Shown piece after piece: positions 26,958 through 35,679 of a DNA stretch of 64,000 nt (its first letter is position 1; each line of letters starts with the position of its first letter). The position numbers were made by a program, and so were the translations under genes. Origin of the DNA: an uncultured Haliea sp. Lineage in GTDB: Bacteria > Pseudomonadota > Gammaproteobacteria > Pseudomonadales > Halieaceae. The stretch lies in the NCBI GenBank assembly GCA_947258585.1, contig CAMYIZ010000074.1:62001-126000 (forward strand). The letters are read 5' to 3'. The notes under the pieces are model-generated. The model saw nothing but the letters and a program-made list of their open reading frames with translations, did no database searches and was not told the DNA's origin.

Positions 26958-27167
26958 CTACAAATCTTCCTCATACCAACCGTCTGGGTCGGTTCCGGAA
27001 TCCATACGGCCAGTACGAAAATTGTACTCGCCAAATCGATCAGAGCCATCTCCTAAAGGGCGATCTTCGCTTTCGTCATCATCGGCGCTACAAAGAGCGC
27101 CCACAGCAGTAACGAGCAACGCAGCGCTGGCCCTAAGGAAATTGGTAATACGGGTGGCAGTATTCAT
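26958..27167 (-). CDS. Small exported ICE protein
   Basis: A 69-aa opposite-strand protein with an N-terminal signal segment (about 10-27) and an acidic mature part ending DSGTDPDGWYEEDL. A similar 'EYNFRTG...DGTDPxGWY' tail recurs in small proteins beside traG in related ICEs, as far as I recall, which supports a real gene. The function is unknown. It is the last ICE-like gene before chromosomal metabolism genes begin. Confidence 0.65.
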   Translation of the reverse strand: MNTATRITNFLRASAALLVTAVGALCSADDDESEDRPLGDGSDRFGEYNFRTGRMDSGTDPDGWYEEDL

Positions 27168-27375
27168 CAGCAGACTCCATCTGCGTCTACCCTAGCTCAG
27201 ATCGAGTATAACGCCGTTGGACTAAAGTGCTTGGTTTACAAGATCCAAATGCGGAGAAAATCCATGCGAAAACACTTGGCCAGGTTGACGGAAACCACCG
27301 CATCCGAGTAACCATGCAAACCCCGAGTCGCTACGCTCCGTTGGGTGGCAGCTTTGCTCCAGCCCGGATGGCTGA
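27168..27375. other. ICE/chromosome junction region
   Basis: A 208-nt gap between the last ICE-like gene and the thiolase stop codon. I find no tRNA end, no att-like direct repeat and no recognisable gene. If the ICE really ends here, its right terminus has been deleted or lies in this short stretch. It is defined mainly by what is missing. Confidence 0.4.
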
Positions 27376-28563
27376 TCAGTCGCAGCGCTCGAAGAGTGCC
27401 GCGATACCCTGGCCGCCACCAATGCACATGGTGACCACAGCGTAGCGGCCCTGGATACGTTCCAACTCGTACAGGGCCTTGACCGTGATCAGGGCACCGG
27501 TGGCCCCGATGGGGTGCCCGAGACTGATTCCGGAGCCGTTCGGATTGACCTTCGCCGGATCCAGCCCCAGTTCCTTGATCACTGACAGCGCTTGCGCGGC
27601 AAAGGCCTCGTTGGCCTCCCAGATATCTACTTCTCCCAGATTGACGCCAGTTTTTTTGAGCAATTGGCGGACTGCCGGCGCGGGGCCGATGCCCATGATG
27701 GCCGGGTCGACGGCGGCAAACGCATACCCTTTCAGTACCGCCATTGGCTTCAGGCCTCTGGCCTCCGCGAGGCTGCGTTCCATCATCACTACGGCGGCGG
27801 CGGCATCATTGATGCCGGAGGCATTGCCGGCGGTAACCGTACCCTCCTTCTTGAACACCGGGCTCAAAGCCGCCATGTCGGATGCGCTGCAGTCGGGTCT
27901 GATGTGTTCGTCCTTTTCGAACACGGTAATCCCCTTTCGCGTCTTTACTTCGATGGGCAGTATCTGCTCGGCAAACCGGTCCTCCTCTTGAGCCCGCTGC
28001 GCGCGGCGGTGACTTTCCGCCGCCAGTTCGTCCTGTTCCTCGCGGCTGATGTCGTATTTCTCCGCCAGGCTTTCGGCGGTGATGCCCATATGGGTGTCAC
28101 CGACCGGGCAGGTCAGCGCCCCGAGCATGGCATCGACGACCTCCCCGTTACCTATCCGGGTGCCATAGCGCATGCCCGGTAGCCAGTGTGGCAAGCGACT
28201 CATGGACTCGGCGCCTCCAGCCACCACCGCGTCGCAGTCGCCCAGCAGGATCAACTGTGTTGCGGAAATGACAGCCTGCAGCCCCGAGCCGCAAAGCCGG
28301 TTCACCGTTAGCGCCGGAGTCTCGATAGGCAGTCCGGCATTGAGCGCGGCAGCGCGGCTCATGTATATATCGCGACGGTCACTGTGCACAACGTTGCCAA
28401 CAACCACGTGCCCGATATCCTCCCCCTTGAGCCCCGAGCGTCTTAAGGCCTCGGCGATGACGCGCCCGGCAAGCTCTGTGGGTGGGATCTCCTTGAGTGC
28501 GCCGCCGAAATCGCCAACAGCGCTGCGTACGCCGCTGAGCACGACTACTTCCCTTTGGTTCAT
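27376..28563 (-). CDS. Acetyl-CoA acetyltransferase (thiolase)
   Basis: A 395-aa thiolase that cleaves acetoacetyl-CoA (or a related 3-ketoacyl-CoA) with CoA to acetyl-CoA. The active-site nucleophile is Cys in VNRLCGSGLQA (about 85-95). The conserved SGISLGHPIGATG holds the catalytic His, and the second Cys lies in MCIGGGQG near the C-terminus. It is the third gene of the minus-strand scoA-scoB-thiolase operon, 36 nt after scoB. The context makes acetoacetyl-CoA the likely physiological substrate; the reverse reaction for polyhydroxybutyrate is possible but no pha genes are nearby. Confidence 0.93.
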   Translation of the reverse strand: MNQREVVVLSGVRSAVGDFGGALKEIPPTELAGRVIAEALRRSGLKGEDIGHVVVGNVVHSDRRDIYMSRAAALNAGLPIETPALTVNRLCGSGLQAVISATQLILLGDCDAVVAGGAESMSRLPHWLPGMRYGTRIGNGEVVDAMLGALTCPVGDTHMGITAESLAEKYDISREEQDELAAESHRRAQRAQEEDRFAEQILPIEVKTRKGITVFEKDEHIRPDCSASDMAALSPVFKKEGTVTAGNASGINDAAAAVVMMERSLAEARGLKPMAVLKGYAFAAVDPAIMGIGPAPAVRQLLKKTGVNLGEVDIWEANEAFAAQALSVIKELGLDPAKVNPNGSGISLGHPIGATGALITVKALYELERIQGRYAVVTMCIGGGQGIAALFERCD

Positions 28564-28599
28564 GATGATTACCTCTTCAGTATTGCCTATCAGGCGATG

Positions 28600-29256
28600 T
28601 TACAGTTGCATTTCCGGAACGTCGTCCGGGATGATCAGTTCTCCTGCGGTCAGCGCGGCGATTTCCTCTAAGCTCACTCCTGGAGCGCGCTCACGCAGGA
28701 TGAACTTGCCACCCTCGATGTCAAGCAGGGCCAGGTCGGTCAGCACTCGCTTGATACAGGCCTTACCGGTGAGCGGCAGAGTGCACTCGGTCAGTAACTT
28801 GGATTCGCCATGTTTGGAGGCGTGGGTCATGGTGACGATGATATTGTCCGCGCCGGCTACCAGGTCCATGGCGCCGCCCATGCCTTTGATCAGCTTTCCA
28901 GGAATCATGTAGGAGGCGATATTCCCCTGGCAATCCACCTCAAAGGCACCGAGTACGGTGAGGTCGACATGTCCGCCGCGAATCATGGCAAATGAATCGG
29001 CCGACGAGAAAATCGAGGCGCCCTTGACCATGGTCACGGTCTGCTTGCCGGCGTTGATCAGGTCGGCGTCCACTTCTTCCTCGAGTGGGAAGGGGCCCAT
29101 GCCCAGCAGGCCGTTCTCCGACTGCAGCATGACCTGCATGCCCTCGGGGATGTAATTGGCGGCGAGGGTGGGGATGCCAATGCCGAGGTTGACGTAGTAA
29201 CCGTCCTTGAATTCCTGGGCTACGCGCTGGGCGAGTTGTTCACGGGTTAATGCCAT
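28600..29256 (-). CDS. scoB: 3-oxoacid CoA-transferase subunit B
   Basis: The beta subunit of a succinyl-CoA:3-oxoacid (acetoacetate) CoA-transferase, 218 aa. The catalytic glutamate lies in the family motif SENGLLGMGP (about 46-55), and the NLGIGIPTL segment is also diagnostic. It starts 12 nt after scoA. With subunit A it moves CoA to acetoacetate, yielding the thiolase substrate. A GCN5 or atoA-type donor preference cannot be read from sequence. Confidence 0.93.
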   Translation of the reverse strand: MALTREQLAQRVAQEFKDGYYVNLGIGIPTLAANYIPEGMQVMLQSENGLLGMGPFPLEEEVDADLINAGKQTVTMVKGASIFSSADSFAMIRGGHVDLTVLGAFEVDCQGNIASYMIPGKLIKGMGGAMDLVAGADNIIVTMTHASKHGESKLLTECTLPLTGKACIKRVLTDLALLDIEGGKFILRERAPGVSLEEIAALTAGELIIPDDVPEMQL

Positions 29257-29268
29257 GATGAATGCTCC

Positions 29269-29970
29269 TTATGCGCTGCGTACGGTGCGTTTTTCGATAT
29301 TCTTTTCGAAGGCGCCCTGGATCAGGCGGTTGACGTAGATGCCGGGCAAGTGAATCTCGTCGGGGTCCAGTTCGCCTATTTCGACGATTTCCTCGACTTC
29401 CACCACTGCGATTTTCCCGGCCGTGATGGCCATCGGATTGAAGTTGCGCGAGGTCTTGCGAAAGACCAGGTTGCCCATGCGGTCCCCCTTCCAAGCCTTG
29501 CCGATCGAAAAATCGCCCTGGATGGCCTCCTCGAGAATATAGTTGCGACCGTTGAATTCGCGCACTTCCTTGCCTTCCCCCACCGGGGTGCCGTAGCCCG
29601 TAGCCGTGTAGAAGGCGGGTATACCGGCGCCGCCGGCGCGCATTTTTTCCGCTAGGGTGCCCTGCGGGGTCAATTCAACCTCCAGTTCACCGCTCATCAT
29701 CTGCGCCTCGAACAGGGCGTTCTCACCGACATAGGAGGCGATCATTTTCTTGATCTGTTTGTCCTCCAGCAGGATGCCAAGACCATTGCCGTCGGTGCCC
29801 GCATTATTGGAAGCCACGGTCAGGCCTTTGGTACCCCGGCGCTTGATTTCCTTGATCAGGTTTTCCGGAATGCCACACAGGCCGAATCCTCCGGCCACGA
29901 TGGTCATATTGTCTTCCAGGCCAGCCATCGCTTCCTCGTAGCTGCCTACCACCTTGTCGAATCCGGCCAT
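29269..29970 (-). CDS. scoA: 3-oxoacid CoA-transferase subunit A
   Basis: The alpha subunit of the same CoA-transferase, 233 aa from the ATG at 29968-29970, preceded by GGAGGAACCCC. An in-frame upstream extension to 30081 lacks family similarity. Diagnostic segments are [12 protein letters not shown] (about 25-36), the [11 protein letters not shown] region and [16 protein letters not shown]. It is the first gene of the operon and is divergent from the LysR gene 145 nt away. Confidence 0.93.
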   Translation of the reverse strand: MAGFDKVVGSYEEAMAGLEDNMTIVAGGFGLCGIPENLIKEIKRRGTKGLTVASNNAGTDGNGLGILLEDKQIKKMIASYVGENALFEAQMMSGELEVELTPQGTLAEKMRAGGAGIPAFYTATGYGTPVGEGKEVREFNGRNYILEEAIQGDFSIGKAWKGDRMGNLVFRKTSRNFNPMAITAGKIAVVEVEEIVEIGELDPDEIHLPGIYVNRLIQGAFEKNIEKRTVRSA

Positions 29971-30115
29971 TGGGGTTCCTCCGATTACCGTCAATGAATG
30001 CTGTCGAGCGCAAACTGGCGCTCTATGGCGGGTCTTGCGCATGCGGTTGCCTAGAATGCCTTCTTGTCTTATATTTAACAAATTTAGAAATAATATTAAT
30101 TAATTTAAAAAAAAT
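29971..30115. promoter_or_regulatory. Divergent promoter region between scoA and the LysR gene
   Basis: A 145-nt divergent intergenic region. The half next to the LysR start (30069-30117) is very AT-rich, with ATTAATTAAT-type palindromic words and T-N11-A spacings that suit a LysR-type regulator. This arrangement normally means that the regulator controls the opposite operon and itself. No exact operator can be assigned. Confidence 0.5.
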
Positions 30116-31084
30116 ATGAATGTCACCGTGAAACAGTTGGAGATCTTCGTTGCAGTGGCCCGGTCCGGGAGCTTTGCTGAGGCCTGCGCGCTGGTACATC
30201 TTTCCCAGCCAGCGCTCAGTATCAGCATCCGCAAGCTGGAGGACGCGGTGGGTGGCAGGTTGTTCGCCCGGTCCACCCGTTCGCTAGCGCTCACCCCCGA
30301 GGGCGAGGCATTTTACCCGGTGGTCAGGCGCTTACTATCCGACTGGCACCGTTCTCTCGAGGATGTGCACAATCTGTTCGCGCTGCGTCGCGGGAAGTTT
30401 GACATCGCCGCCATGCCTACTTTTACCGCCAGCCTGCTACCGGCATACCTTGCCCGATTTCACCGGCAGTACGCCGATATCAACGTCACCGTACATGACG
30501 TTGTGGCGGAGAAAGTTGTGGAGATGGTGCGGAGCGGTCGGGTCGAACTGGGGGTGACCTTCGATCCCGGGGAAGCTCAGGACCTCAACTTTTATCCGCT
30601 ATTCCGCGATCGGCTGGTAGCGGCGTTGCCCTCTGATCATGCCCTGCTGGACAGGCCCGAACTGCGTTGGGAAGACCTGCAGGACTGGCCGTACATCGCC
30701 CTGCAGCGCCCCTCCAGCATTCGTCAGCTGGTAGAGCGTGCCCTCGTGGAATGTGGGATTGTTTTGACACCAACTTTCGAGGCGCACCAGTTGGTAAGCA
30801 TCGGGCGAATGGTAACCGCGGGGTTGGGCATCAGCGTGGTGCCCTCGCTCAGTGCCGGCCAGATGGAGGAAATGGGCGCAGTGATCCGCCCCATCGGAGC
30901 GCCGGTTATCACGCGGGAGGTCGGAGTACTCACGCGCCGGCGTGCCACCTTGTCGGTCGCGTCGCAGGCCATGTTCTCGGTGCTCACCGAAACGCCAATT
31001 CACACCGGCGATACACCGGGTTTCTTTGACATTTCGACGGGAGCAGCAGTTCCCGTATCTCCGCCACTGGGAACTGCCAAGTGA
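30116..31084 (+). CDS. LysR-family transcriptional regulator
   Basis: A 322-aa LysR-type regulator. An N-terminal winged helix-turn-helix (residues 1-60; FAEACALVHLSQPALSISIRKLEDAVGGRLFARS) is followed by a substrate-binding domain (about 90-300). It is divergent from scoA-scoB-thiolase, so it probably controls that operon in response to an acyl or ketone metabolite. No strong ribosome-binding site precedes the ATG at 30116, which directly follows an A-rich tract. Confidence 0.92.
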   Translation: MNVTVKQLEIFVAVARSGSFAEACALVHLSQPALSISIRKLEDAVGGRLFARSTRSLALTPEGEAFYPVVRRLLSDWHRSLEDVHNLFALRRGKFDIAAMPTFTASLLPAYLARFHRQYADINVTVHDVVAEKVVEMVRSGRVELGVTFDPGEAQDLNFYPLFRDRLVAALPSDHALLDRPELRWEDLQDWPYIALQRPSSIRQLVERALVECGIVLTPTFEAHQLVSIGRMVTAGLGISVVPSLSAGQMEEMGAVIRPIGAPVITREVGVLTRRRATLSVASQAMFSVLTETPIHTGDTPGFFDISTGAAVPVSPPLGTAK

Positions 31085-31114
31085 GCGGGATTGGCGTATC
31101 ATTTAGAGTCGATG

Positions 31115-31480
31115 TGTCATCACTTATCCAGTGAGATATCCTCGACGTGCGTGGTGATAGCCCGGTGGCTCATCCCCAGGCCGTACATGGACAGAATCTT
31201 AGCCTCGATTTCGTCACTGACCGAGGTCTGGTGCTTCTTGACCAACTGGGGCTCGAACGCGCCAGCCCCGTCCCGGGTGTATCCAGCTAGAAGGGGCCGG
31301 CGGTGCTCTTAATCGTCTTGCCGTTCTTGCAGTTGGGAGTGACATCTTGGGCCAGATGGGAATCCAGTTCGCCTTCCAGGGCCGCTTCCGAGAGTTTCTT
31401 GATCAGCGGGGGGTGACTGCCTGGCCCAATTGCAGGGCATTCAGGGCTTTGTCAGAATCGAACTCGTCGCTTATGGGTCA
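31115..31480 (-). pseudogene. Degenerate IS256-family transposase fragment
   Basis: On the minus strand, broken frames read PLIKKLSEAALEGELDSHLA, then CKNGKTIKSTAGPF followed by a stop. After a frameshift it reads FEPQLVKKHQTSVSDEIEAK and ILSMYGLGMSHRAITTHVED. These are consecutive parts of the N-terminal region of IS256-type (mutator-like) transposases. About 110 of about 400 codons remain, with at least one stop and one frameshift. It is a dead relic between the LysR gene and the RND operon; ends and target duplication are not recognisable. Confidence 0.8.
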
Positions 31481-31598
31481 GTCATCTCATATTGAGATTA
31501 GTGGATTGACACAGCATTCCTAACACTCCCGCTGAATCCGTGGTTCAGCCATCGCCAATTCGCAAATAGGTAAAATTTATGAAGCACTGAAGGGGTAA

Positions 31599-31618
31599 AA
31601 CTACCCTTCGGGGTAGTT
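31599..31618. promoter_or_regulatory. Operator palindrome 1 (RND operon)
   Basis: A perfect inverted repeat AACTACCC-TTCG-GGGTAGTT, 119 nt before the GTG start of the RND permease gene. The same seven-base arms with four-base spacing recur at 45651-45668 and, with one mismatch, at 62106-62123. Its size and symmetry suit a LuxR/NarL-type helix-turn-helix dimer. As an RNA hairpin it lacks a T-run, so it is not a typical terminator. Confidence 0.7.
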
Positions 31619-31736
31619 CAATTCGTCACACAATAGTGGACTCCATCGCTTCATGAGGTAGTCAATCTAGGCAGTAGCCAAAAGGCCGGGTAACAAAAGT
31701 AATCAATACCTGTTCTTAGGTGGAGGCATAATAACA

Positions 31737-34181
31737 GTGAAGTCCCTAAGGTTAAGGCTGGCGAAGTATACGATGCACCACCGCTTGCCGGTGATGCTGC
31801 TGTTGTTGGCCTTGACAGTATTTTTCTCGGCCGGGTTACGACACGAATGGATCCCAACCCATTATGTTGAGTTGAAGACCATTTTCTCCGACCTGTTGCC
31901 CAAGTCGCATCCCTTCGTCAAGACCTACAAAGATCATCCCAATTTCGGCAACCCGTTGACCGTCACGGTGATGATCAAGCGCAAAGACGGCGATATTTAC
32001 AATCCCGAGACGCTGTCAAAGGTCTGGGATCTGACCCGGGAAATCGACCTTACGCCCGCAGTCGATCACGACCAAGTACTGTCCATTTCGACCGAGAAAG
32101 CGCGCTACTCGGAGGCGACTCCGTTCGGCATCGAAACACATCCCATCATGGGTGACCATCCTCCAAAGACCGAGGAAGAGTTACTTGAGTTTCGGGAAAA
32201 AGTTGCGAAGGCGCCCAGCGCGCGTCGTTTTCTGATTTCGGAAGACGAAACAGCGACCCTGATCACCGCGACCTTTATCGAGAGGCTGTTGGACTACGGT
32301 GAGGTCTTCGACTATATCCAGAAGCTGGTGGAGCGTGAACAGGACGCAGACCACGAGGTCTACGTGGCGGGGCAGCCCATTTTGTCCGGCTGGGTCTATC
32401 ACTACGAAGCGCAGATGGTGAGCATCTTCGGTATCACCGCGTTGGCCCTGGTTTTATCGCTGTTGCTCTACATGCGCAATGTCGTCGGCGTTGTCGTTCC
32501 CCTCGCCACCAGTATGGTAGCCGCAATCTGGGGCTTTGGCTTTGTGGGCTGGCTCAAGGCGCCTATCGAGCCGCTTATCATGGTGGTGCCGCTGCTGCTT
32601 GTGGCTCGCTCCTTCAGCCATTGTGTGCAGTTTATCGAGCGGTACTATGAGATCTATTATCACGTCAAGGACAAGCGCAAGGCGGCGGAGATATCCCTCA
32701 GCGTCATGTTGGCGCCGAGCACGCTCGGTATCATAACGGACGCCGCTGGCCTGTTCCTGATTGCCATCGCGCCGATACCGGCCATGGAGCGGTTTGCTCT
32801 TTTCTGTGGGTTCTGGGCCCTGATGCTCGTGCCCACCGGTGTTTTCCTTACGCCCCTGCTGCTGTCCTATCTGCCGGAGCCGAAAAATGTCGAGAAGATT
32901 ATCGGTGTTGATGGCGGCCACTCCTGGATGCATGCCGGGATAAAGCATGTCCTGCAGAGGGTCGGGAAGTTAACCTACGGCAAAACGGCGCGTGTCACCG
33001 GGACTGTGGTCCTGGTGGTGTTTGTCGCCAGCCTGATCAAGACCCTGGATATAAAAATCGGTAATCCCGTGGAGGGAAGTAATCTCCTTTTTGAGGATTC
33101 GGACTACAACATCGCCGTCAGCCAGATCAATAAAAATTTTCCCGGGCTGAATACGCTCGAAGTGATTTTTGAGGCGAAGGATATCGAGAATCCCAATCGC
33201 GTTGCGCGCCAGGCTGAAACGATCTTCGCCATGAATGAATTGCAACGACGCATGGAAAGCGCGGAACAGCCACCGCAGGCGACACTTTCGTTTGCCGACT
33301 ACCTGCCAGAGGCTAACCGCCTGTTCAGTGGAGGCAACCCGAAATGGGCTCCTCTTGATCCCACGGACCAGGCAGTGAGTGCGGCCGCTGGCGGTACCAT
33401 GGTCGGCAGCAGCCCCAAAGCGTTTTCCCATGTGACGGACTTCATCCTGCAAAACACCACGGTTTCCATGTGGTTCAAGGACAACAAGCAGGACACCGTG
33501 GATGTGGCCCTGGCGCAGACACGCGCCGCGCTGGAGGAAATGGGAACCGACTTCGAGGATTTCCGCATACGCCTGGGCTCGGGGACCATTGCGCTGCAGC
33601 AGTCGATCAATGACACCGTGGATACCTACCAGTGGTACCTTCTGGCGCTGTTGAATCTGGTGATACTCGTGACCTGCTCTTTTGCGTACAAGTCGTTCGT
33701 GGCCGGAATACTGTTGATGATTCCCGTCAATATGTCGAACATCCTGCTCGCCGCAGTCATGGTGTTCATGGACATCGGCCTTGATGTAAACACCCTGCCG
33801 ATTGCTGCTATCGGCATCGGTGTGGGGATTGACTACGGCATCTACCTGCTGAGCAGAATCTGCGAGGAATACCAGGAACACGATGATTATGGCCTGGCCA
33901 ACATTGCTGCGGTAGCAACCACCGGTAAGGCGATATTCTTCACCGCTACCATCGTCCTGATTGGAATCCTGCCCTGGTATTTCATGTCCGAATTGAAATT
34001 CCTCGCGGATATGGGCCTGCTGCTGGTGATGATCATGTTGATCAACATGGTGATTGCGCTGGTGGTTATTCCACTGCTGGTGTGGTTTATCAAGCCGAAG
34101 TTTGTCCGCTCCGAAAAGCTGCTTGTAGGTGAGGGAGTGGATTTGTCGGACTACGCTGCTGGTGATGAGGCCTTCGTGTAG
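31737..34181 (+). CDS. RND/MMPL-superfamily permease
   Basis: An 814-aa inner-membrane transporter. One N-terminal membrane helix (about 18-36) is followed by a large periplasmic loop, then a five-helix bundle (about 225-380). A second loop and a second bundle (about 635-790) follow, the RND duplication. The conserved IGIGVGIDYGIYLLSR near 690-706 is the typical RND proton-relay region. It is shorter than AcrB-type pumps and resembles MMPL/Patched-like or HAE3 members that move lipids or other hydrophobic compounds. It starts at GTG 31737, with GGAGG about 10 nt upstream. It heads the long operon and lies behind operator palindrome 1. The downstream DUF1329/DUF1302 genes suggest a shared substrate. 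Confidence 0.9.
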   Translation: MKSLRLRLAKYTMHHRLPVMLLLLALTVFFSAGLRHEWIPTHYVELKTIFSDLLPKSHPFVKTYKDHPNFGNPLTVTVMIKRKDGDIYNPETLSKVWDLTREIDLTPAVDHDQVLSISTEKARYSEATPFGIETHPIMGDHPPKTEEELLEFREKVAKAPSARRFLISEDETATLITATFIERLLDYGEVFDYIQKLVEREQDADHEVYVAGQPILSGWVYHYEAQMVSIFGITALALVLSLLLYMRNVVGVVVPLATSMVAAIWGFGFVGWLKAPIEPLIMVVPLLLVARSFSHCVQFIERYYEIYYHVKDKRKAAEISLSVMLAPSTLGIITDAAGLFLIAIAPIPAMERFALFCGFWALMLVPTGVFLTPLLLSYLPEPKNVEKIIGVDGGHSWMHAGIKHVLQRVGKLTYGKTARVTGTVVLVVFVASLIKTLDIKIGNPVEGSNLLFEDSDYNIAVSQINKNFPGLNTLEVIFEAKDIENPNRVARQAETIFAMNELQRRMESAEQPPQATLSFADYLPEANRLFSGGNPKWAPLDPTDQAVSAAAGGTMVGSSPKAFSHVTDFILQNTTVSMWFKDNKQDTVDVALAQTRAALEEMGTDFEDFRIRLGSGTIALQQSINDTVDTYQWYLLALLNLVILVTCSFAYKSFVAGILLMIPVNMSNILLAAVMVFMDIGLDVNTLPIAAIGIGVGIDYGIYLLSRICEEYQEHDDYGLANIAAVATTGKAIFFTATIVLIGILPWYFMSELKFLADMGLLLVMIMLINMVIALVVIPLLVWFIKPKFVRSEKLLVGEGVDLSDYAAGDEAFV

Positions 34182-34235
34182 AAAGCGACTCAATTGAGGG
34201 TACACAACTTTATCAACCCGAATGGGAGATCAAAG

Positions 34236-35621
34236 ATGAATATAAAAAAGTATGATGCAAATTTCAGCCGTAGACATTTTCTTGAAAGTTTATCCAAAGG
34301 TGTTTTGGCTGCGGGTGTGTTAACGCCGCTCTGGCCACTGATCTCCAAGGCGGCTGATATCTCTGCGGCCTATCCAGAGGAATTGCTGGATATCGGCGCG
34401 TATACAAAGGGAAAAATTAACGTCGGTGACTATGTTACCGCAGACAATGTCGAACACGTAAAAGATCTCCTTGATCCGGTGCAGTACACTCAGGTCTCCC
34501 AGATGGGGCGCCGTATTAAAATTGTAAAAACCACCACTGACGTCACTCAGATGTTTCCCCACGAGTATCTCGAAGCAACCATGAGAAACCAGGGCCAGGC
34601 CATGTTCGACGCCAATGGCAATGTGGTGACCAAGAGTGGTGATCGCTGGATTGGCGGCAATCCCTTTCCAGACCCCAATACAGCGGAAGAGGTTACCGCC
34701 AACCTGACGCTCAGTTGGGGGCGGCACGACCAGTCGATGTACGCCATGCGGGACTGGGAGATTGGTCCCGAGGGTGATCAACAGTACCAGTACGATTTCG
34801 TCTGGGCCGAGATGAACACCTCAGGCCTTGTGAACCACCCCGACGGACCCTATCTGGCGGGAGAGGAACACCAGGACAAAGTGCGTCATCAGGCGGTCTG
34901 GTTTACCCACCCCAATGATGTAAAAGGCACATCTTTCCTGAACACTTGGTATTACGACCAGAGAAAGTTGCCGGACCTCAATGGCTATCTGCCGGCCTTT
35001 AAACGGGTTCGTCGCTTCCCGACCAACCAGCGTTTCGAGCCGCTGCTGCCGGGAATGACATTCTTCCTGTCTGACGCGTGGGCTACCGGCGACCCGATGC
35101 TGACCTGGGGTAACTATAAAATTGTCCATCGTGGCCCCCACCTCGGTGCGGTCTCCCAAAACTTCGAAACAGGGAATGAAAACTGGGAGCCGGGAGTACA
35201 CGGCGGGCCACAGGATAAGACCTTCTTCGATCTAAATATGGAGCTCTGCCCGGACGTATTCGTAGTGGAAGCGGAACCGACGGGCTACCCGCGCGCTCCG
35301 GTCGGCAAGAAGCGCATGTATGTCGATGCCCGTAACAGCATGTATGTCGGTTACAACACCTATGACCGTCGCGGCGAAATATGGAAGTCCTTCGAGCCCT
35401 CCTACAGCCCCTACTCAAAACCGGATGAGACGGTAATGGACGGCAATCACCCGGCCTGGTCGTGGCGTACGGTGATGAGTCACGATATCCAGACCAACCG
35501 GATGACCCGTTTTGCACAGGTGAAGGAGGTCCGGGGCGGCTACAGAACCGACTATGCCATGGGCCCGGAAATGTACGAAAAGTACCTCACCGTGCAGGCC
35601 ATCAGGCGCCTGGGTCGCTAG
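34236..35621 (+). CDS. DUF1329 periplasmic protein 1, with Tat-like signal
   Basis: A 461-aa DUF1329 protein. Known members adopt a LolA/LppX-like fold and often accompany RND/MMPL permeases and DUF1302 proteins, so a hydrophobic-substrate shuttle is a reasonable inference. The N-terminus has SRRHFLESLSKGVLAAGVLTPLW, a twin-arginine signal followed by a hydrophobic stretch. Recurrent family segments include YPEELLDIGAYTKGK and a FNGYLPAF-like stretch followed by RVRRFPTNQRFEP. The start at 34236 is preferred (GGGAGA upstream). A close paralogue lies at 43441. Confidence 0.9.
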   Translation: MNIKKYDANFSRRHFLESLSKGVLAAGVLTPLWPLISKAADISAAYPEELLDIGAYTKGKINVGDYVTADNVEHVKDLLDPVQYTQVSQMGRRIKIVKTTTDVTQMFPHEYLEATMRNQGQAMFDANGNVVTKSGDRWIGGNPFPDPNTAEEVTANLTLSWGRHDQSMYAMRDWEIGPEGDQQYQYDFVWAEMNTSGLVNHPDGPYLAGEEHQDKVRHQAVWFTHPNDVKGTSFLNTWYYDQRKLPDLNGYLPAFKRVRRFPTNQRFEPLLPGMTFFLSDAWATGDPMLTWGNYKIVHRGPHLGAVSQNFETGNENWEPGVHGGPQDKTFFDLNMELCPDVFVVEAEPTGYPRAPVGKKRMYVDARNSMYVGYNTYDRRGEIWKSFEPSYSPYSKPDETVMDGNHPAWSWRTVMSHDIQTNRMTRFAQVKEVRGGYRTDYAMGPEMYEKYLTVQAIRRLGR

Positions 35622-35679
35622 TCGCGGGGTGTTGATTGACGGGGCGGCTGCGTCGCGCCTTTTAGAGTCCGGGATGATT

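Noticed and set aside
31599-31618. Palindrome 1 as a transcription terminator
   Set aside because: No downstream T-run, and the same repeat occurs at two other promoters, so a protein-binding site is the better reading.
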